A stretch of DNA of 64,000 bases from Pseudomonas sp. 8O (lineage in GTDB: Bacteria; Pseudomonadota; Gammaproteobacteria; Pseudomonadales; Pseudomonadaceae). Each line of letters opens with the position of its first letter. Within the stretch, counting starts at the first letter, position 1. The stretch covers positions 2,274,649-2,338,648 of the forward strand of contig NZ_LR733264.1 in assembly GCF_902506495.1 (NCBI RefSeq), written 5' to 3'. Shown piece after piece: positions 19,541-27,891 of this stretch. The translations under genes were made by a program, and so were the position numbers. The notes beneath the pieces are model-generated. The model was not told the DNA's origin. It saw only the letters and a list, made by a program, of their open reading frames with translations, and ran no database searches.

Positions 19541-19690
19541 AGTGTTTCGCGGGCACTGGGGCACCGATGCTCGGTGCTCTGCTGCGGGGGTTATTGGCGA
19601 AGGCGATTTCGTTCCGTAGTAGATGCATCTGCCGGCCGAGCCGTGTTTATATCGCGCGCTCATCGAACATGCCCGCAAGGAAGGACTGCC

Positions 19691-19996
19691 ATGATCACTT
19701 GCTACCTGCGCTACATCGTCGACCCCTACAAACTCGAGGAATTCGAGCGCTACGCGAAACTGTGGATTCCCTTGGTAGAGAAATTCGGCGGTACGCACCA
19801 TGGCTATTTCCTGCCGTCCGAGGGGGCCAATAACGTCGCGCTGGCACTGTTCAGTTTTCCCAGCCTGACCGACTACGAGCGCTACCGTCAGGATTCATTC
19901 GTCGACGCCGAGTGCCAGGCGGCGTTCAAGTACGCCGAGGAGACGCGCTGCGTCCTCAGCTACGAGCGCAGCTTCTTCCGCCCTGTACTCGACTAG
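19691..19996 (+). CDS. NIPSNAP-family protein
   Basis: A 101-residue dimeric alpha-beta-barrel protein. ITCYLRYIVDPYKLEEFERYAKLW and FGGTHHGYFLPSEGANNVALALFSF are typical NIPSNAP segments. AAGGA precedes the ATG by 7 bases. Bacterial NIPSNAP proteins lack an agreed function. It appears to be monocistronic. The 150-base gap upstream contains a GCACCGA/TCGGTGC hairpin (about 19559-19577). Confidence 0.8.
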   Translation: MITCYLRYIVDPYKLEEFERYAKLWIPLVEKFGGTHHGYFLPSEGANNVALALFSFPSLTDYERYRQDSFVDAECQAAFKYAEETRCVLSYERSFFRPVLD

Positions 19997-20068
19997 GGCG
20001 AGGCAGGCAGCTGCCAGGCGCCTGGCTGTCCCGAGCGAGCGCCCTGGCATGCCTTGCGGCGGTGAGCC

Positions 20069-20698
20069 TCAACCGAGTCGCCGCCACACGCTGGCCAGCC
20101 AGGGTTGCTGGTCGCGTGGCAGGCCGGCGGGGCGGTAGTAATGCTCCAGTTCGACGAAGCCGGCCGCCGTGAGCCGCGCGCGCCAGCGTTCGAGGTCGTG
20201 GTAGCTGCCGTAGCGCGGGCCGTTCCAGCCTTCCTGATTCTCGCCACGTGGGTTGGAGCTGAACAGCACGCCACCGGCCTTGAGCGCCGCATGCAGCTCG
20301 CCGAGCACGCGCGGCAGCTCCTGATCCGGCACGTGGAACAGGCTGGCGTTGGCGAAGATACCGTCGAAATGTCCAGCCGGCAGGTCCAGTTCGAGAAAGC
20401 TCTGCTGCCACACCTCGCAGCCGCTATCGGCACGCGCCATGGCGACGAACTCGGCGCAACCATCGAGGCCGACGGCGGTATGGCCGAGGCCGCTGAAGGT
20501 GCGCAGGTCACGCCCCGGGCCACAGCCGAAATCGAGGATACGCCAGGGCTTTTCAGCTTCGATATGACGCAGCAGGGCGGCAATGTTCTGACTCACATCA
20601 TGGTCGCGCGTGCCCTCGCGAAAATCCTCGGCGCTGCTCTGGTAGTGGGCCAGGGTGAGAGCGCTGATTTGCGCGAGTTCATCGGGGCTCAGGGGCAT
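20069..20698 (-). CDS. SAM-dependent methyltransferase (class I)
   Basis: A 209-residue Rossmann methyltransferase. Motif I is WRILDFGCGPGRDLRTF (near residue 55), motif II includes AVGLDGCAEFVAMARA, and motif IV is FDGIFANASLFHV. The NPRGENQEGWNGPRYGSYHDLERW stretch is shared with a subgroup annotated only as class I methyltransferases. The start at 20698 is chosen because the region upstream shows no coding character. Substrate unknown. Confidence 0.8.
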   Translation of the reverse strand: MPLSPDELAQISALTLAHYQSSAEDFREGTRDHDVSQNIAALLRHIEAEKPWRILDFGCGPGRDLRTFSGLGHTAVGLDGCAEFVAMARADSGCEVWQQSFLELDLPAGHFDGIFANASLFHVPDQELPRVLGELHAALKAGGVLFSSNPRGENQEGWNGPRYGSYHDLERWRARLTAAGFVELEHYYRPAGLPRDQQPWLASVWRRLG

Positions 20699-20872
20699 GG
20701 TGAGGTTCCGGTAAAAGAGCGCATTAAAACCGTTTGGTAGGGCGCACGGCCAGAGGCGGCATGCCCCTTGGTCGATGGCAATGAACCCGCGTACCGCTTG
20801 CACAGTCCCATTTCCTGAGGGGTGTAGACCGGCTGGCTGCAGTCGGGCACCCACAATCAAGGAGATAACGCG

Positions 20873-21157
20873 ATGGTTACGCACTACAAAGTCTCTGGCC
20901 ACCTCGCCTGTGGTTCTCATGGTGAAAAGCTGCCCGCCACCACCGAATTGGCCAAGGTCAAATGCCGCAATTGCCGTAAGACCGAAGTGTTCACCGAAGC
21001 TCGACGTAACTCACGCAATGCCGCGCGCCGTGCCGCCCGCCGCGAGAAGGCTGCCCGCGCCATCAACGACTGGCGCACTTCCTGGGAGGCGCGTCTGGCT
21101 GCCTTGCCAGGCCCGCAGCGTCTGCCGCGAGGTTTCGGCGACCAGGCATTCGTCTAG
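20873..21157 (+). CDS. Small basic protein with a possible zinc-ribbon site
   Basis: A 94-residue protein. Cys13, His16, Cys31 and Cys34 (in LACGSHGEK and CRNCRK) could form one zinc site. The centre is extremely basic (RRNSRNAARRAARREKAAR), which would suit nucleic-acid or ribosome contact. AAGGAG precedes the ATG. It is divergent from the methyltransferase. I do not recognise a named family. Confidence 0.65.
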   Translation: MVTHYKVSGHLACGSHGEKLPATTELAKVKCRNCRKTEVFTEARRNSRNAARRAARREKAARAINDWRTSWEARLAALPGPQRLPRGFGDQAFV

Positions 21158-21488
21158 CCTGGATATTGGCGGGAGGAATGACCTCCCGCATCCCCCGTGC
21201 TGGCAACACCTGCAGGAGCCGCCCCTGCGGCGAATGGAGCCGGCAACTCACTATTGCGATACGGCCGCATCCGTCTTCGCGCCGGGGCGGCGCTCCTACA
21301 GTGACCGAACCAGGCGCGGACCCGGCGTCGCCCAGTAAGGCACTCGTGTGTGTCTGACGCCTCCGCGTAGTCCAGGGCGTGATCTGCGCAACAGCCTGTT
21401 CTCGGGTTTGCCCCGTGGCGGAGCTTTCCCGTAGATTGGCCGGCTTACCTCGTCCGGCACTTGCCGGTTCTGCCTCGAGATTTTCGCC
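21158..21488. other. 331-base gap with a hairpin and a REP-type repeat
   Basis: A perfect GCGGGAGG/CCTCCCGC hairpin (21169-21189) starts 12 bases after the small basic-protein gene and could terminate it, although no T-run follows. A REP-like pair (TGCAGGAGCCGCCCCTGCGG to CGCTCCTACA) occupies 21211-21300. The remaining 188 bases to the MFS gene show no open frame that looks coding. Confidence 0.6.
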
Positions 21489-22730
21489 GTGTCCGCTGCC
21501 CCTGTTTCCGTCTACCGACTTCCCGGTTTCCTGCCGTTTCTCATCGCCCGCATCGTGGTGGTGTTCGCCGTTCAGATCCAGGCCATCGTGGTGGCCTGGC
21601 AGGTCTACGACCTGACGCGCGATCCGCTGTCGCTGGCCTATGTCGGCCTGGCCCAGTTCATTCCCATGCTGGTGCTGCTGATGCCCGCCGGCGACCTGAT
21701 CGACCGCTACGACCGCAAGTTGATCCTGATGCTCAGTTGGCTGGTCGAGGGCGTGTGTGCGGCGGTGTTGCTGTGGTTGTCGCTGAGCGAGGCGGCCGTC
21801 AGTTGGTACTACGCGGTGCTGGTGCTCTACGGCTGTGGCCGCGCCTTCACCGGGCCGGCGCTATCGAGCCTGTTGCCGCAGATCGTGCCGCGCGAACGCC
21901 TGGCTGCGGCCATTGCGGCCAACAGCATGATCATGCGCGGCGCGACCATTTCCGGGCCGGTGATCGGTGGCGGCCTGTACGCCATCGGTGGCGGCGGGTT
22001 GACCTACTCGGTGTGCCTGGCCTGCTTCCTCGCTGGCTCCGCACTGCTGCTGCGGGTGCCGGTGCGCTGCGCGGAAAAGATGCAGGCGTTGGAGTCCACT
22101 GCCTGGGCGCGTTTTACTGCTGGCATCCACTTCATCCGCACGCGGCCGATCATCCTCGGCACCATCTCGCTGGACCTGTTCGCCGTGCTGCTTGGAGGCG
22201 TGATAGCGCTGCTGCCGATCTACGCCCAGGAAGTGCTGGAAGTCGGGCCGACGGGGCTCGGCCTGCTGCGCAGCGCCATGGCCATCGGCGAGGTATCGGT
22301 GGGTTTGTACCTGAGCATGAAGCCGTTCAACCGCCATGTCGGCCTGGTGATGTTCGGCGCGGTGGCGCTGTTCGGCGTGGCCAACCTGGTGTTCGCGCTG
22401 TCCAGCCTGTTCTGGCTATCGTTCGCCGCGCTGGTGGTGGCCGGCGGTGCGGACATGGTGAGCATGTACATCCGCTCCTCACTGGTGCAGTTCTCCACCC
22501 CGGACACCATGCGTGGCCGGGTCAACGCGGTGAACATGCTGTTCATCGGCTCTTCCAACGAGCTCGGCGAATTCCGCGCCGGCACCAGCGCCGCCTGGTT
22601 CGGCGTGGTACCGGCGGCGCTGATCGGCTGCGCCTGCACCCTGACCGTGACTGGCGGCTGGATGCTCGGCTTCAAGAGCCTGCGCAAGGTGAATCGCTTC
22701 GAGGATGCTTCGCCGAGCAAGGCGGCGTAG
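21489..22730 (+). CDS. MFS exporter, EntS-like
   Basis: A 413-residue 12-helix transporter starting at GTG. VYRLPGFLPFLIARIVVVFAVQ and DLIDRYDRKLILMLSWLVEG are typical of the EntS/Bcr-like group that exports enterobactin or drugs. The second half includes RSSLVQFSTPDTMRGRVNAVNMLFI, a segment conserved in this group. No siderophore genes are nearby, so the substrate is open. The ribosome site is weak and an internal start is possible. Confidence 0.8.
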   Translation: MSAAPVSVYRLPGFLPFLIARIVVVFAVQIQAIVVAWQVYDLTRDPLSLAYVGLAQFIPMLVLLMPAGDLIDRYDRKLILMLSWLVEGVCAAVLLWLSLSEAAVSWYYAVLVLYGCGRAFTGPALSSLLPQIVPRERLAAAIAANSMIMRGATISGPVIGGGLYAIGGGGLTYSVCLACFLAGSALLLRVPVRCAEKMQALESTAWARFTAGIHFIRTRPIILGTISLDLFAVLLGGVIALLPIYAQEVLEVGPTGLGLLRSAMAIGEVSVGLYLSMKPFNRHVGLVMFGAVALFGVANLVFALSSLFWLSFAALVVAGGADMVSMYIRSSLVQFSTPDTMRGRVNAVNMLFIGSSNELGEFRAGTSAAWFGVVPAALIGCACTLTVTGGWMLGFKSLRKVNRFEDASPSKAA

Positions 22731-22743
22731 GCGCCGTCTGTTT

Positions 22744-22814
22744 GTAGGAGCCAGCTTGCTGGCGATCAGCTTCGCGTGAGGCCAAGGTTTGATCGCCAGC
22801 AAGCCGGCTCCTAC
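22744..22814. repeat. REP-type inverted repeat pair
   Basis: Arms GTAGGAGCCAGCTTGCTGGC and GCCAGCAAGCCGGCTCCTAC. Same family as 3704-3788. It lies between the convergent MFS and YeeE/YedE genes. Confidence 0.85.
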
Positions 22815-22864
22815 AGATCGCTTCAATCAGCAACCTGGCAGGGGCCCGGTCTGGGAACCGGGCT

Positions 22865-24049
22865 TCACCCCAAGCGCAGCAACGGCCGCAGCTTCAATCC
22901 AAGCACAATGCCAACCAGGCAGAACAGGCCGAACACCCAGCCCGACACCGCGCCGGCCATCACCCCGGACAGCAGCGTGCCCACGGTGCAGCCCAATGCC
23001 AGCAGGCTGCCCCAACCCAGCAACACGCCACCGAGCAAGCCGCGCAGCCAGTCGCGCGGCGCGCCACTGCTGGGGCGAAAGTCGCCGGCGGCCAGGGCGC
23101 TTGCCCAGGCCGCGATCACCAGGCCGATGACGAACAGGCCGTTGTTCGACAGCAGCGTCTCCTTGACCATCGTTGCGCAGCCGGAAAAGCCATCGAGTCC
23201 CTCCAGACGTTCGGGCAGCCAGCCCAGGCTGTCCGCGCCGGTACGCGCCAGGCTGCCCAGTTCGGCGGTCACCCCCAGCGGCGCGACGCGAAAATACGCC
23301 AGCACCGCCAGCCCACCGATCAGCACGCCGCCGACCCAGGTTGGCCAGCGCGCGCCGAACAGCAGCGACCATAGCCCCTGTGTCCCGGAAGCTGTGCCCG
23401 CCTGGCGATAACGCAGCAGCCAGGCGGCCAGCGCACCCAGCAGCGCCAGTTGCAGCAGCAGCGAGCCGCCGTAACCAACTCGGCCGGGCAGCCAGAGCAC
23501 CGGCGCTTCCTGCAGGGCGGCCAGATACAGCGGGTTCCAGCTGAGAAAACCCAGAGCAAAGCCGAGCAGCGCGCCAGTGAGCGCGGCCAGCGAGGCGAAA
23601 TTGCCCTCGCCGAGGCGATACAGATGCGCGCTGATGCACGAGCCGGAAATCGCCATGCCGAGACCGAACAGCGTGGCGGCCAGAGCCAGCACCCAACTCA
23701 GCGGGCCGATATGGGCATCCGGGGGCAGGCGCCCGCCGCTGGGGTCGGGCAGGAAGGCGCCGAACACCGCGTGATAGCCGAGGGTGCCCACCGCCAGGGC
23801 GGCGAGCAGGCCGAGCAGGCCGTCCGGTATGCGGCGTTCGACGAAGTCGCGGGTTACACAGAAGAAGCAGAAGCGCGAACGCTGCAGCAGCAGGCCGAAC
23901 AGCGCGCCGCTGGCCAGCGAGTAGCTGAAGACGCGGCCTTCGTTGCTGCCGTCAGCCAGCAGCCAGATGAAGGCGAGCAGGGCGATGGCGATCAGACCGG
24001 ACGTAGCGATGGGTAGCGCTGCGCGAGGGGAGGCAATGCTGGCAGTCAT
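22865..24049 (-). CDS. YeeE/YedE-family transporter (thiosulfate uptake-like)
   Basis: A 394-residue polytopic protein made of two YeeE/YedE repeats. Conserved cysteines sit in RSRFCFFCVTRD, GMAISGSCISAHLYRLGEG, GFSGCATM and LLALGCTVGTLLSGVMAGAVSGW. The GxxxxGC-type sites match those used for thiosulfate relay in TsuA. It is the last gene of a run with a rhodanese and a sulfonate-type binding protein, which supports a role moving thiosulfate or another sulfane-sulfur compound. The precise substrate is inferred. Confidence 0.8.
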   Translation of the reverse strand: MTASIASPRAALPIATSGLIAIALLAFIWLLADGSNEGRVFSYSLASGALFGLLLQRSRFCFFCVTRDFVERRIPDGLLGLLAALAVGTLGYHAVFGAFLPDPSGGRLPPDAHIGPLSWVLALAATLFGLGMAISGSCISAHLYRLGEGNFASLAALTGALLGFALGFLSWNPLYLAALQEAPVLWLPGRVGYGGSLLLQLALLGALAAWLLRYRQAGTASGTQGLWSLLFGARWPTWVGGVLIGGLAVLAYFRVAPLGVTAELGSLARTGADSLGWLPERLEGLDGFSGCATMVKETLLSNNGLFVIGLVIAAWASALAAGDFRPSSGAPRDWLRGLLGGVLLGWGSLLALGCTVGTLLSGVMAGAVSGWVFGLFCLVGIVLGLKLRPLLRLG

Positions 24050-24078
24050 GGGGTGTCCTTGCTGACCCTGATGACGAA

Positions 24079-24108
24079 AGCGGCCCTGGCTTCGCGTGCA
24101 GGGCCGCT
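24079..24108 (-). terminator. Hairpin between the rhodanese and YeeE/YedE genes
   Basis: AGCGGCCCTG (24079-24088) pairs perfectly with CAGGGCCGCT (24099-24108) across a 10-base loop. Read on the minus strand, the stem is followed by TTTCGTC, a weak U-run. It may attenuate transcription into the YeeE/YedE gene. Confidence 0.55.
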
Positions 24109-24188
24109 GTTTGTACTGTCGTTGCCGTTTGAGCCACGGGCGGATCGGTGCGGCGTGATCTACCCAGCCGAGGCCGCCGGCCGCTCGC

Positions 24189-25115
24189 TTACTTACCGCC
24201 CCAGACGGTGCCGGCCAGGTTCACCACCGGCACGCCTACGGCATTGCCGTACTCGGTCCAGGAGCCGTCGTAGTTGCGCACGTCGTAGCCGAGAATTTTC
24301 TTCAGGGCGAACCAGGTGTGGCTGGAGCGCTCGCCGATGCGGCAGTAGGTGATGATTGGCTTGCTGCCGTCGATGCCTACCGCGGCGTAGACCTTCTTCA
24401 GCTCCTCGGCCGATTTGAAGGTGCCGTCGGCAGCGACCGCCTGGCCCCAGGGCACGTTCACTGCCCCCGGCACGTGGCCGGCGCGCACGGCCAGCTCCTG
24501 TACGCCCTGCGGGGCGAAGACCTTGCCGTTGTATTCATCCGGCGAGCGGATATCCACCAGCTGCACGTCGCTGCGCTTCTCCGCAGCGGCCAGCACGTCC
24601 GGGAGGAAGGCGCGTAGATCCTTGTTGGCGGCCTGCACCGTTACGTTGCCGGCTTTCGGCGTGCTGGCGCGGCTGTCCAGCTGACGGCCTTCGGCTTCCC
24701 ACTTGGCGCGACCGCCATCGAGCAGCTTGACGTTGTCGACGCCGTACACGTCGAACACCCAGGCGCCCCAGGCGGCGAACCAGTTGTTGTTATCGCCGTA
24801 GAGAATGGTGGTGCTGTCGTCATTTACCCCGGCCTTGCGCAGCAGCTGCTGGAAGGCTTCCTGGCTGGCGATGTCGCGGCGCACCGGGTCGACCAGGTCG
24901 CTGTGCCAGGCGAAGTTCACCGCGCCGGGGATATGCCCGCGCTCGTAGACACCGGGCACCACGCTGACTTCGATGATGCGTACCTTGGGATCTTTCAGGT
25001 TCTTTTCCAGCCACTCGGTACTGACCAGATAGTCGCTGGCGGCCTGCGCCGTCAGCGTGTGCAGCAGGGTGGCGGCGGCCAGCAGGCCGGCGCCGAACAG
25101 GGTCTTGATAGTCAT
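24189..25115 (-). CDS. Secreted two-domain rhodanese (thiosulfate sulfurtransferase-like)
   Basis: A 308-residue protein with a Sec signal ending near LTAQAAS. It has two rhodanese domains. The C-terminal domain has the active-site loop ITYCRIGERSS with Cys258. In the N-terminal domain the equivalent loop reads LYGDNNNW without cysteine, the usual inactive partner. It moves sulfane sulfur, for example from thiosulfate, to an acceptor, probably in the periplasm. Neighbours are a YeeE/YedE transporter downstream and a flavin monooxygenase-like gene upstream, forming a sulfur-handling unit. Confidence 0.85.
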   Translation of the reverse strand: MTIKTLFGAGLLAAATLLHTLTAQAASDYLVSTEWLEKNLKDPKVRIIEVSVVPGVYERGHIPGAVNFAWHSDLVDPVRRDIASQEAFQQLLRKAGVNDDSTTILYGDNNNWFAAWGAWVFDVYGVDNVKLLDGGRAKWEAEGRQLDSRASTPKAGNVTVQAANKDLRAFLPDVLAAAEKRSDVQLVDIRSPDEYNGKVFAPQGVQELAVRAGHVPGAVNVPWGQAVAADGTFKSAEELKKVYAAVGIDGSKPIITYCRIGERSSHTWFALKKILGYDVRNYDGSWTEYGNAVGVPVVNLAGTVWGGK

Positions 25116-25218
25116 TGTCGACGACCTCTCGAAGGTTGGCAGATTTCAGGCTAGTCAGCCTTTATCGAAGCGAGATACCGCTTTTTTCTATGCATATTCC
25201 CGGTTGAACGCACCTCCC

Positions 25219-26448
25219 TCAGCCGTACAGCGACGGCTGCGGCCCCTGGCCGCTGAGCAGCCAGTGACCGAGGTCGCGCACCTTGTAGTCGATGGGATCG
25301 TGCAGGCTGTGCACCCGCACGTTGCGCCAGAAGCGGTCGAAGCCGTAACGCGAGCTGGTGGCGCGGGCGCCCATGGCTTCGAAGATCTGGCTGGTAATCT
25401 CCAGCGCCGCGCGTACCGCCACCACCTTGGCCTCGCTGATGGCCAGCGCCACCTCGGCGCGTTCGGCGGCAGTCAGCGCCGGTTTTTCCCAGGCGCTCTG
25501 CAGGCGCTGGGCGGCGTGCTCGGCCAGGGGCAGGGCGCTGCGGTAGCGCAGCCACAGCTCGCCGTAGCGTTGCTGGATAAACGGATCGTCACTGGCATTG
25601 GCCACGCCTGATGCCGGCCAGGCACGACTCTGCTCGCGGGTGTAGCGCAGCGCTGCGTCCAACGCGCCCTGGGCATTGCCCAGGTAGAGCTGGGTGAGGA
25701 TCAGCTGTGACAGGCAGGCGCGCAGAGTGGTACGCGGGCTGGGGCCGACCGGGCCGAGCAACTCGCTGGCGTCGACGAACACCTGCTCGAACTGCACCGT
25801 GCCGCTGTCGGTCTGGCGTTGGCCGAAGCCGTCCCAGTCGCTGTTCACCGCCAGGCCCTCGCGCTGGCTGGGCAGCACGATGAACACCCGATCCTCCGGG
25901 TTCCTGCCGCGCGGTGCGCTGATCACCAGCGCATCGGCGCCGAGCGCGCCGGAGCAGAACGACTTGCTGCCATTGAGCTCGAAATGCTCTTCGCGTGGGC
26001 TGAGTTTGAGGCCGGTGTCGCGGCCGTTGGTGGCATTGCCCCAGAACCAGCGCTCCTGCACCGTGCGCGTCAGCCAGTGGCGCTGCTGCTCGGGGTTGCC
26101 GAACAGCAAAAGGGTCGCCACCTGCAGGTGCTGGAAGGCGAACAGGTGGGCCAGCGAGCTGTCCACCGCCGCCAGGTAGCGCACGATGCGATAGATCTCC
26201 GGCCAGGCCACGCCCTGGCCGCCATACTGCTGCGGCACGGCCAGGGTCAGCAGGCCGCTGTCGCGCAATAGCTCGCGTTCGGCCTGGGCGCTGCCGCCGG
26301 CGCGATCACGCTCCACCGCGCTGGCCGCCAGGCGCCGGCCCAGGCGTTCGACCTTGGCCGTGCGGCTGCCGAAATCCGCGGGGAACAGGTGCGCAGCGAA
26401 CAAGGGCTCGTCGCGCAGGCTGGGGTGCAGACGGGCCTCGGCACTCAT
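25219..26448 (-). CDS. Acyl-CoA dehydrogenase-like flavin monooxygenase (SfnB/DszC-like)
   Basis: A 409-residue protein of the acyl-CoA dehydrogenase fold. LLTLAVPQQYGGQGVAWPEIYRIVRYLA forms the N-terminal domain, FELNGSKSFCSGALGADALVISA the beta domain, and EITSQIFEAMGARATSSRYGFDRFWRNVRVHSLHDP the C-terminal flavin-contacting region. The SRYGFDRFWRNVRVHSLHDP ending is typical of the SfnB/DszC monooxygenase group, not of fatty-acid enzymes. Such enzymes oxidise sulfur compounds with reduced flavin. The start overlaps the stop of the upstream binding-protein gene as ATGA. Substrate is inferred to be an organosulfur compound. Confidence 0.8.
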   Translation of the reverse strand: MSAEARLHPSLRDEPLFAAHLFPADFGSRTAKVERLGRRLAASAVERDRAGGSAQAERELLRDSGLLTLAVPQQYGGQGVAWPEIYRIVRYLAAVDSSLAHLFAFQHLQVATLLLFGNPEQQRHWLTRTVQERWFWGNATNGRDTGLKLSPREEHFELNGSKSFCSGALGADALVISAPRGRNPEDRVFIVLPSQREGLAVNSDWDGFGQRQTDSGTVQFEQVFVDASELLGPVGPSPRTTLRACLSQLILTQLYLGNAQGALDAALRYTREQSRAWPASGVANASDDPFIQQRYGELWLRYRSALPLAEHAAQRLQSAWEKPALTAAERAEVALAISEAKVVAVRAALEITSQIFEAMGARATSSRYGFDRFWRNVRVHSLHDPIDYKVRDLGHWLLSGQGPQPSLYG

Positions 26449-27404
26449 TGCGGGCTCCAGATACTGACTTCACGGGCATCCACCGAGGTCGGCAACAGAC
26501 TGGCGCCGTAGAAGGCATCGGCGATTTTCTGCTGTTCGGCGAGGCTGTCCGGCTGCACCAGGCGCACTTGGTAGCTGCGCTTGGCGTTGGCCTTCTCGAC
26601 GATGGCAGGGTCGAGGTTGCCCCACAGCGGGCCGAGGATTTCAGCGGCCTGGCGTGGGTTGGCGCGCAGCCAGTCGCCGGTCTTCACCAGCTCGGCGAAC
26701 ACGGTCTGCAGCACCTGCGGGTGACTCTTGGCGAACTTGGCGCTGGTCAGGTAGTAGCGCTGGTAGTCGGCCAGGCCCTTGCCGTCGGCGAGGATGCGCG
26801 TTGGCAACTGCTGCTGGGCACCGCTGAGGAATGGCTCCCAGGTGACCCAGGCGTCCACCTTGCGGTTCTCGAAGGCGGCGCGACCGTCGGCTGGAGTCAG
26901 GTAGGCCGGTTCGATATCGCTGAACTTCAGGCCAGCCTGCTGCAGCGCGGCGATCAACAGGTAGTGCACGCCGGCCGCCTTGGTCACGGCGACCTTTTTG
27001 CCCTTGAGGTCGGCCAGGGTTTTGATCGGTGAATCCTCGCGCACGATGATCGCCTGGGCGCTGGGGGAAGGCGCTTCCTGGGCGAAGTAGGCGAGGTCGG
27101 CGCCAGCGGCCTGGGCGAACACCGGCACGGTGTCGGCGACATCGGCGGAGAGATCGATGTTGCCGACGTTGAGCGCTTCCAGCAGCGGCTGACCGTTGGG
27201 GAATTCGTGCCAGCTGATCGTGATGCCCTGGTCGGCCAATGCCTTCTCCAGGGTGCCCTGGCTCTTCAGCAGGCTGATCAGCGTGGAGGATTTCTGGTAG
27301 CCGATGCGCAGTTGCTCGGCGGCCTCGGTGAGCGGAGCGACGAGCAGGCCGATGGCCACCGAGGCGGCGATCAGTGTGCTGCGTTTGGAATGGATCTTGG
27401 ACAT
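26445..27404 (-). CDS. Sulfonate-type ABC transporter periplasmic binding protein
   Basis: A 319-residue protein of the SsuA/TauA family with a signal peptide cleaved near LTEAAEQ. LRIGYQKSSTLISLLKSQGTLEKAL and [40 protein letters not shown] are family hallmarks. It resembles SsuA at 46992 more than the binding protein at 29289. No permease or ATPase gene accompanies it on this strand, so it may feed the transporter at 30285-31843 or SsuBC. It is the first gene of the four-gene unit and shares a divergent A+T-rich control region with the porin gene. Confidence 0.85.
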   Translation of the reverse strand: MSKIHSKRSTLIAASVAIGLLVAPLTEAAEQLRIGYQKSSTLISLLKSQGTLEKALADQGITISWHEFPNGQPLLEALNVGNIDLSADVADTVPVFAQAAGADLAYFAQEAPSPSAQAIIVREDSPIKTLADLKGKKVAVTKAAGVHYLLIAALQQAGLKFSDIEPAYLTPADGRAAFENRKVDAWVTWEPFLSGAQQQLPTRILADGKGLADYQRYYLTSAKFAKSHPQVLQTVFAELVKTGDWLRANPRQAAEILGPLWGNLDPAIVEKANAKRSYQVRLVQPDSLAEQQKIADAFYGASLLPTSVDAREVSIWSPQ

Positions 27405-27891
27405 GGCGGCTCTCGATACGAACACGTGCCGGCCATGGGGGCGGCGGATCACGCGTACTTCAGTGTTGAGGGAAAGAAGTCCGGTGATCCGGTGAAGAGA
27501 AGCTAGACGATATAAAAACTGCTTGTTAAATAATTTTTAGGAATTAGCTAAGGCCAGTTTGTCAGGCGCAGCAGGGGCCTTGTGCGGGCTGGCGGAGCAA
27601 GCCGTCAGGAGTGGCTCGCAGGATTCGCGGATGAATCCGCTCCTACGGACCGAGTTGCATCGGGATCAGGGTCATATTCTTTTTGGTTACTACAAAGTGA
27701 AAAATAATTCTTTTTAGGGATTAGCGGGTATTTCGTAGATTAGCCAGCAGCCGACAGCGGACCACCGCATCGGGCCCGAATCAGGGGCTCTTTTGCCAAT
27801 CCGCCGAGAACAGCGCCAAGTCCGCTGTCCTGCCGAGCCCCTGTGCAGTGCCAACCCTAGAACAGCACACAAAGCACTTGGAGCATCGAGC
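27405..27891. other. 487-base divergent control region
   Basis: No coding frame is convincing here. It contains two similar A+T-rich boxes in the same orientation (AAATAATTTTTAGGAATTAGC at 27528-27548 and a relative at 27702-27725) and CTTTTTGGTTAC at 27679-27690, close to a box upstream of lsfA. A REP-like GGATTCGCGGATGAATCC dyad lies at 27621-27638. Promoters for the binding-protein operon (left) and porin operon (right) must lie here. Confidence 0.6.
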
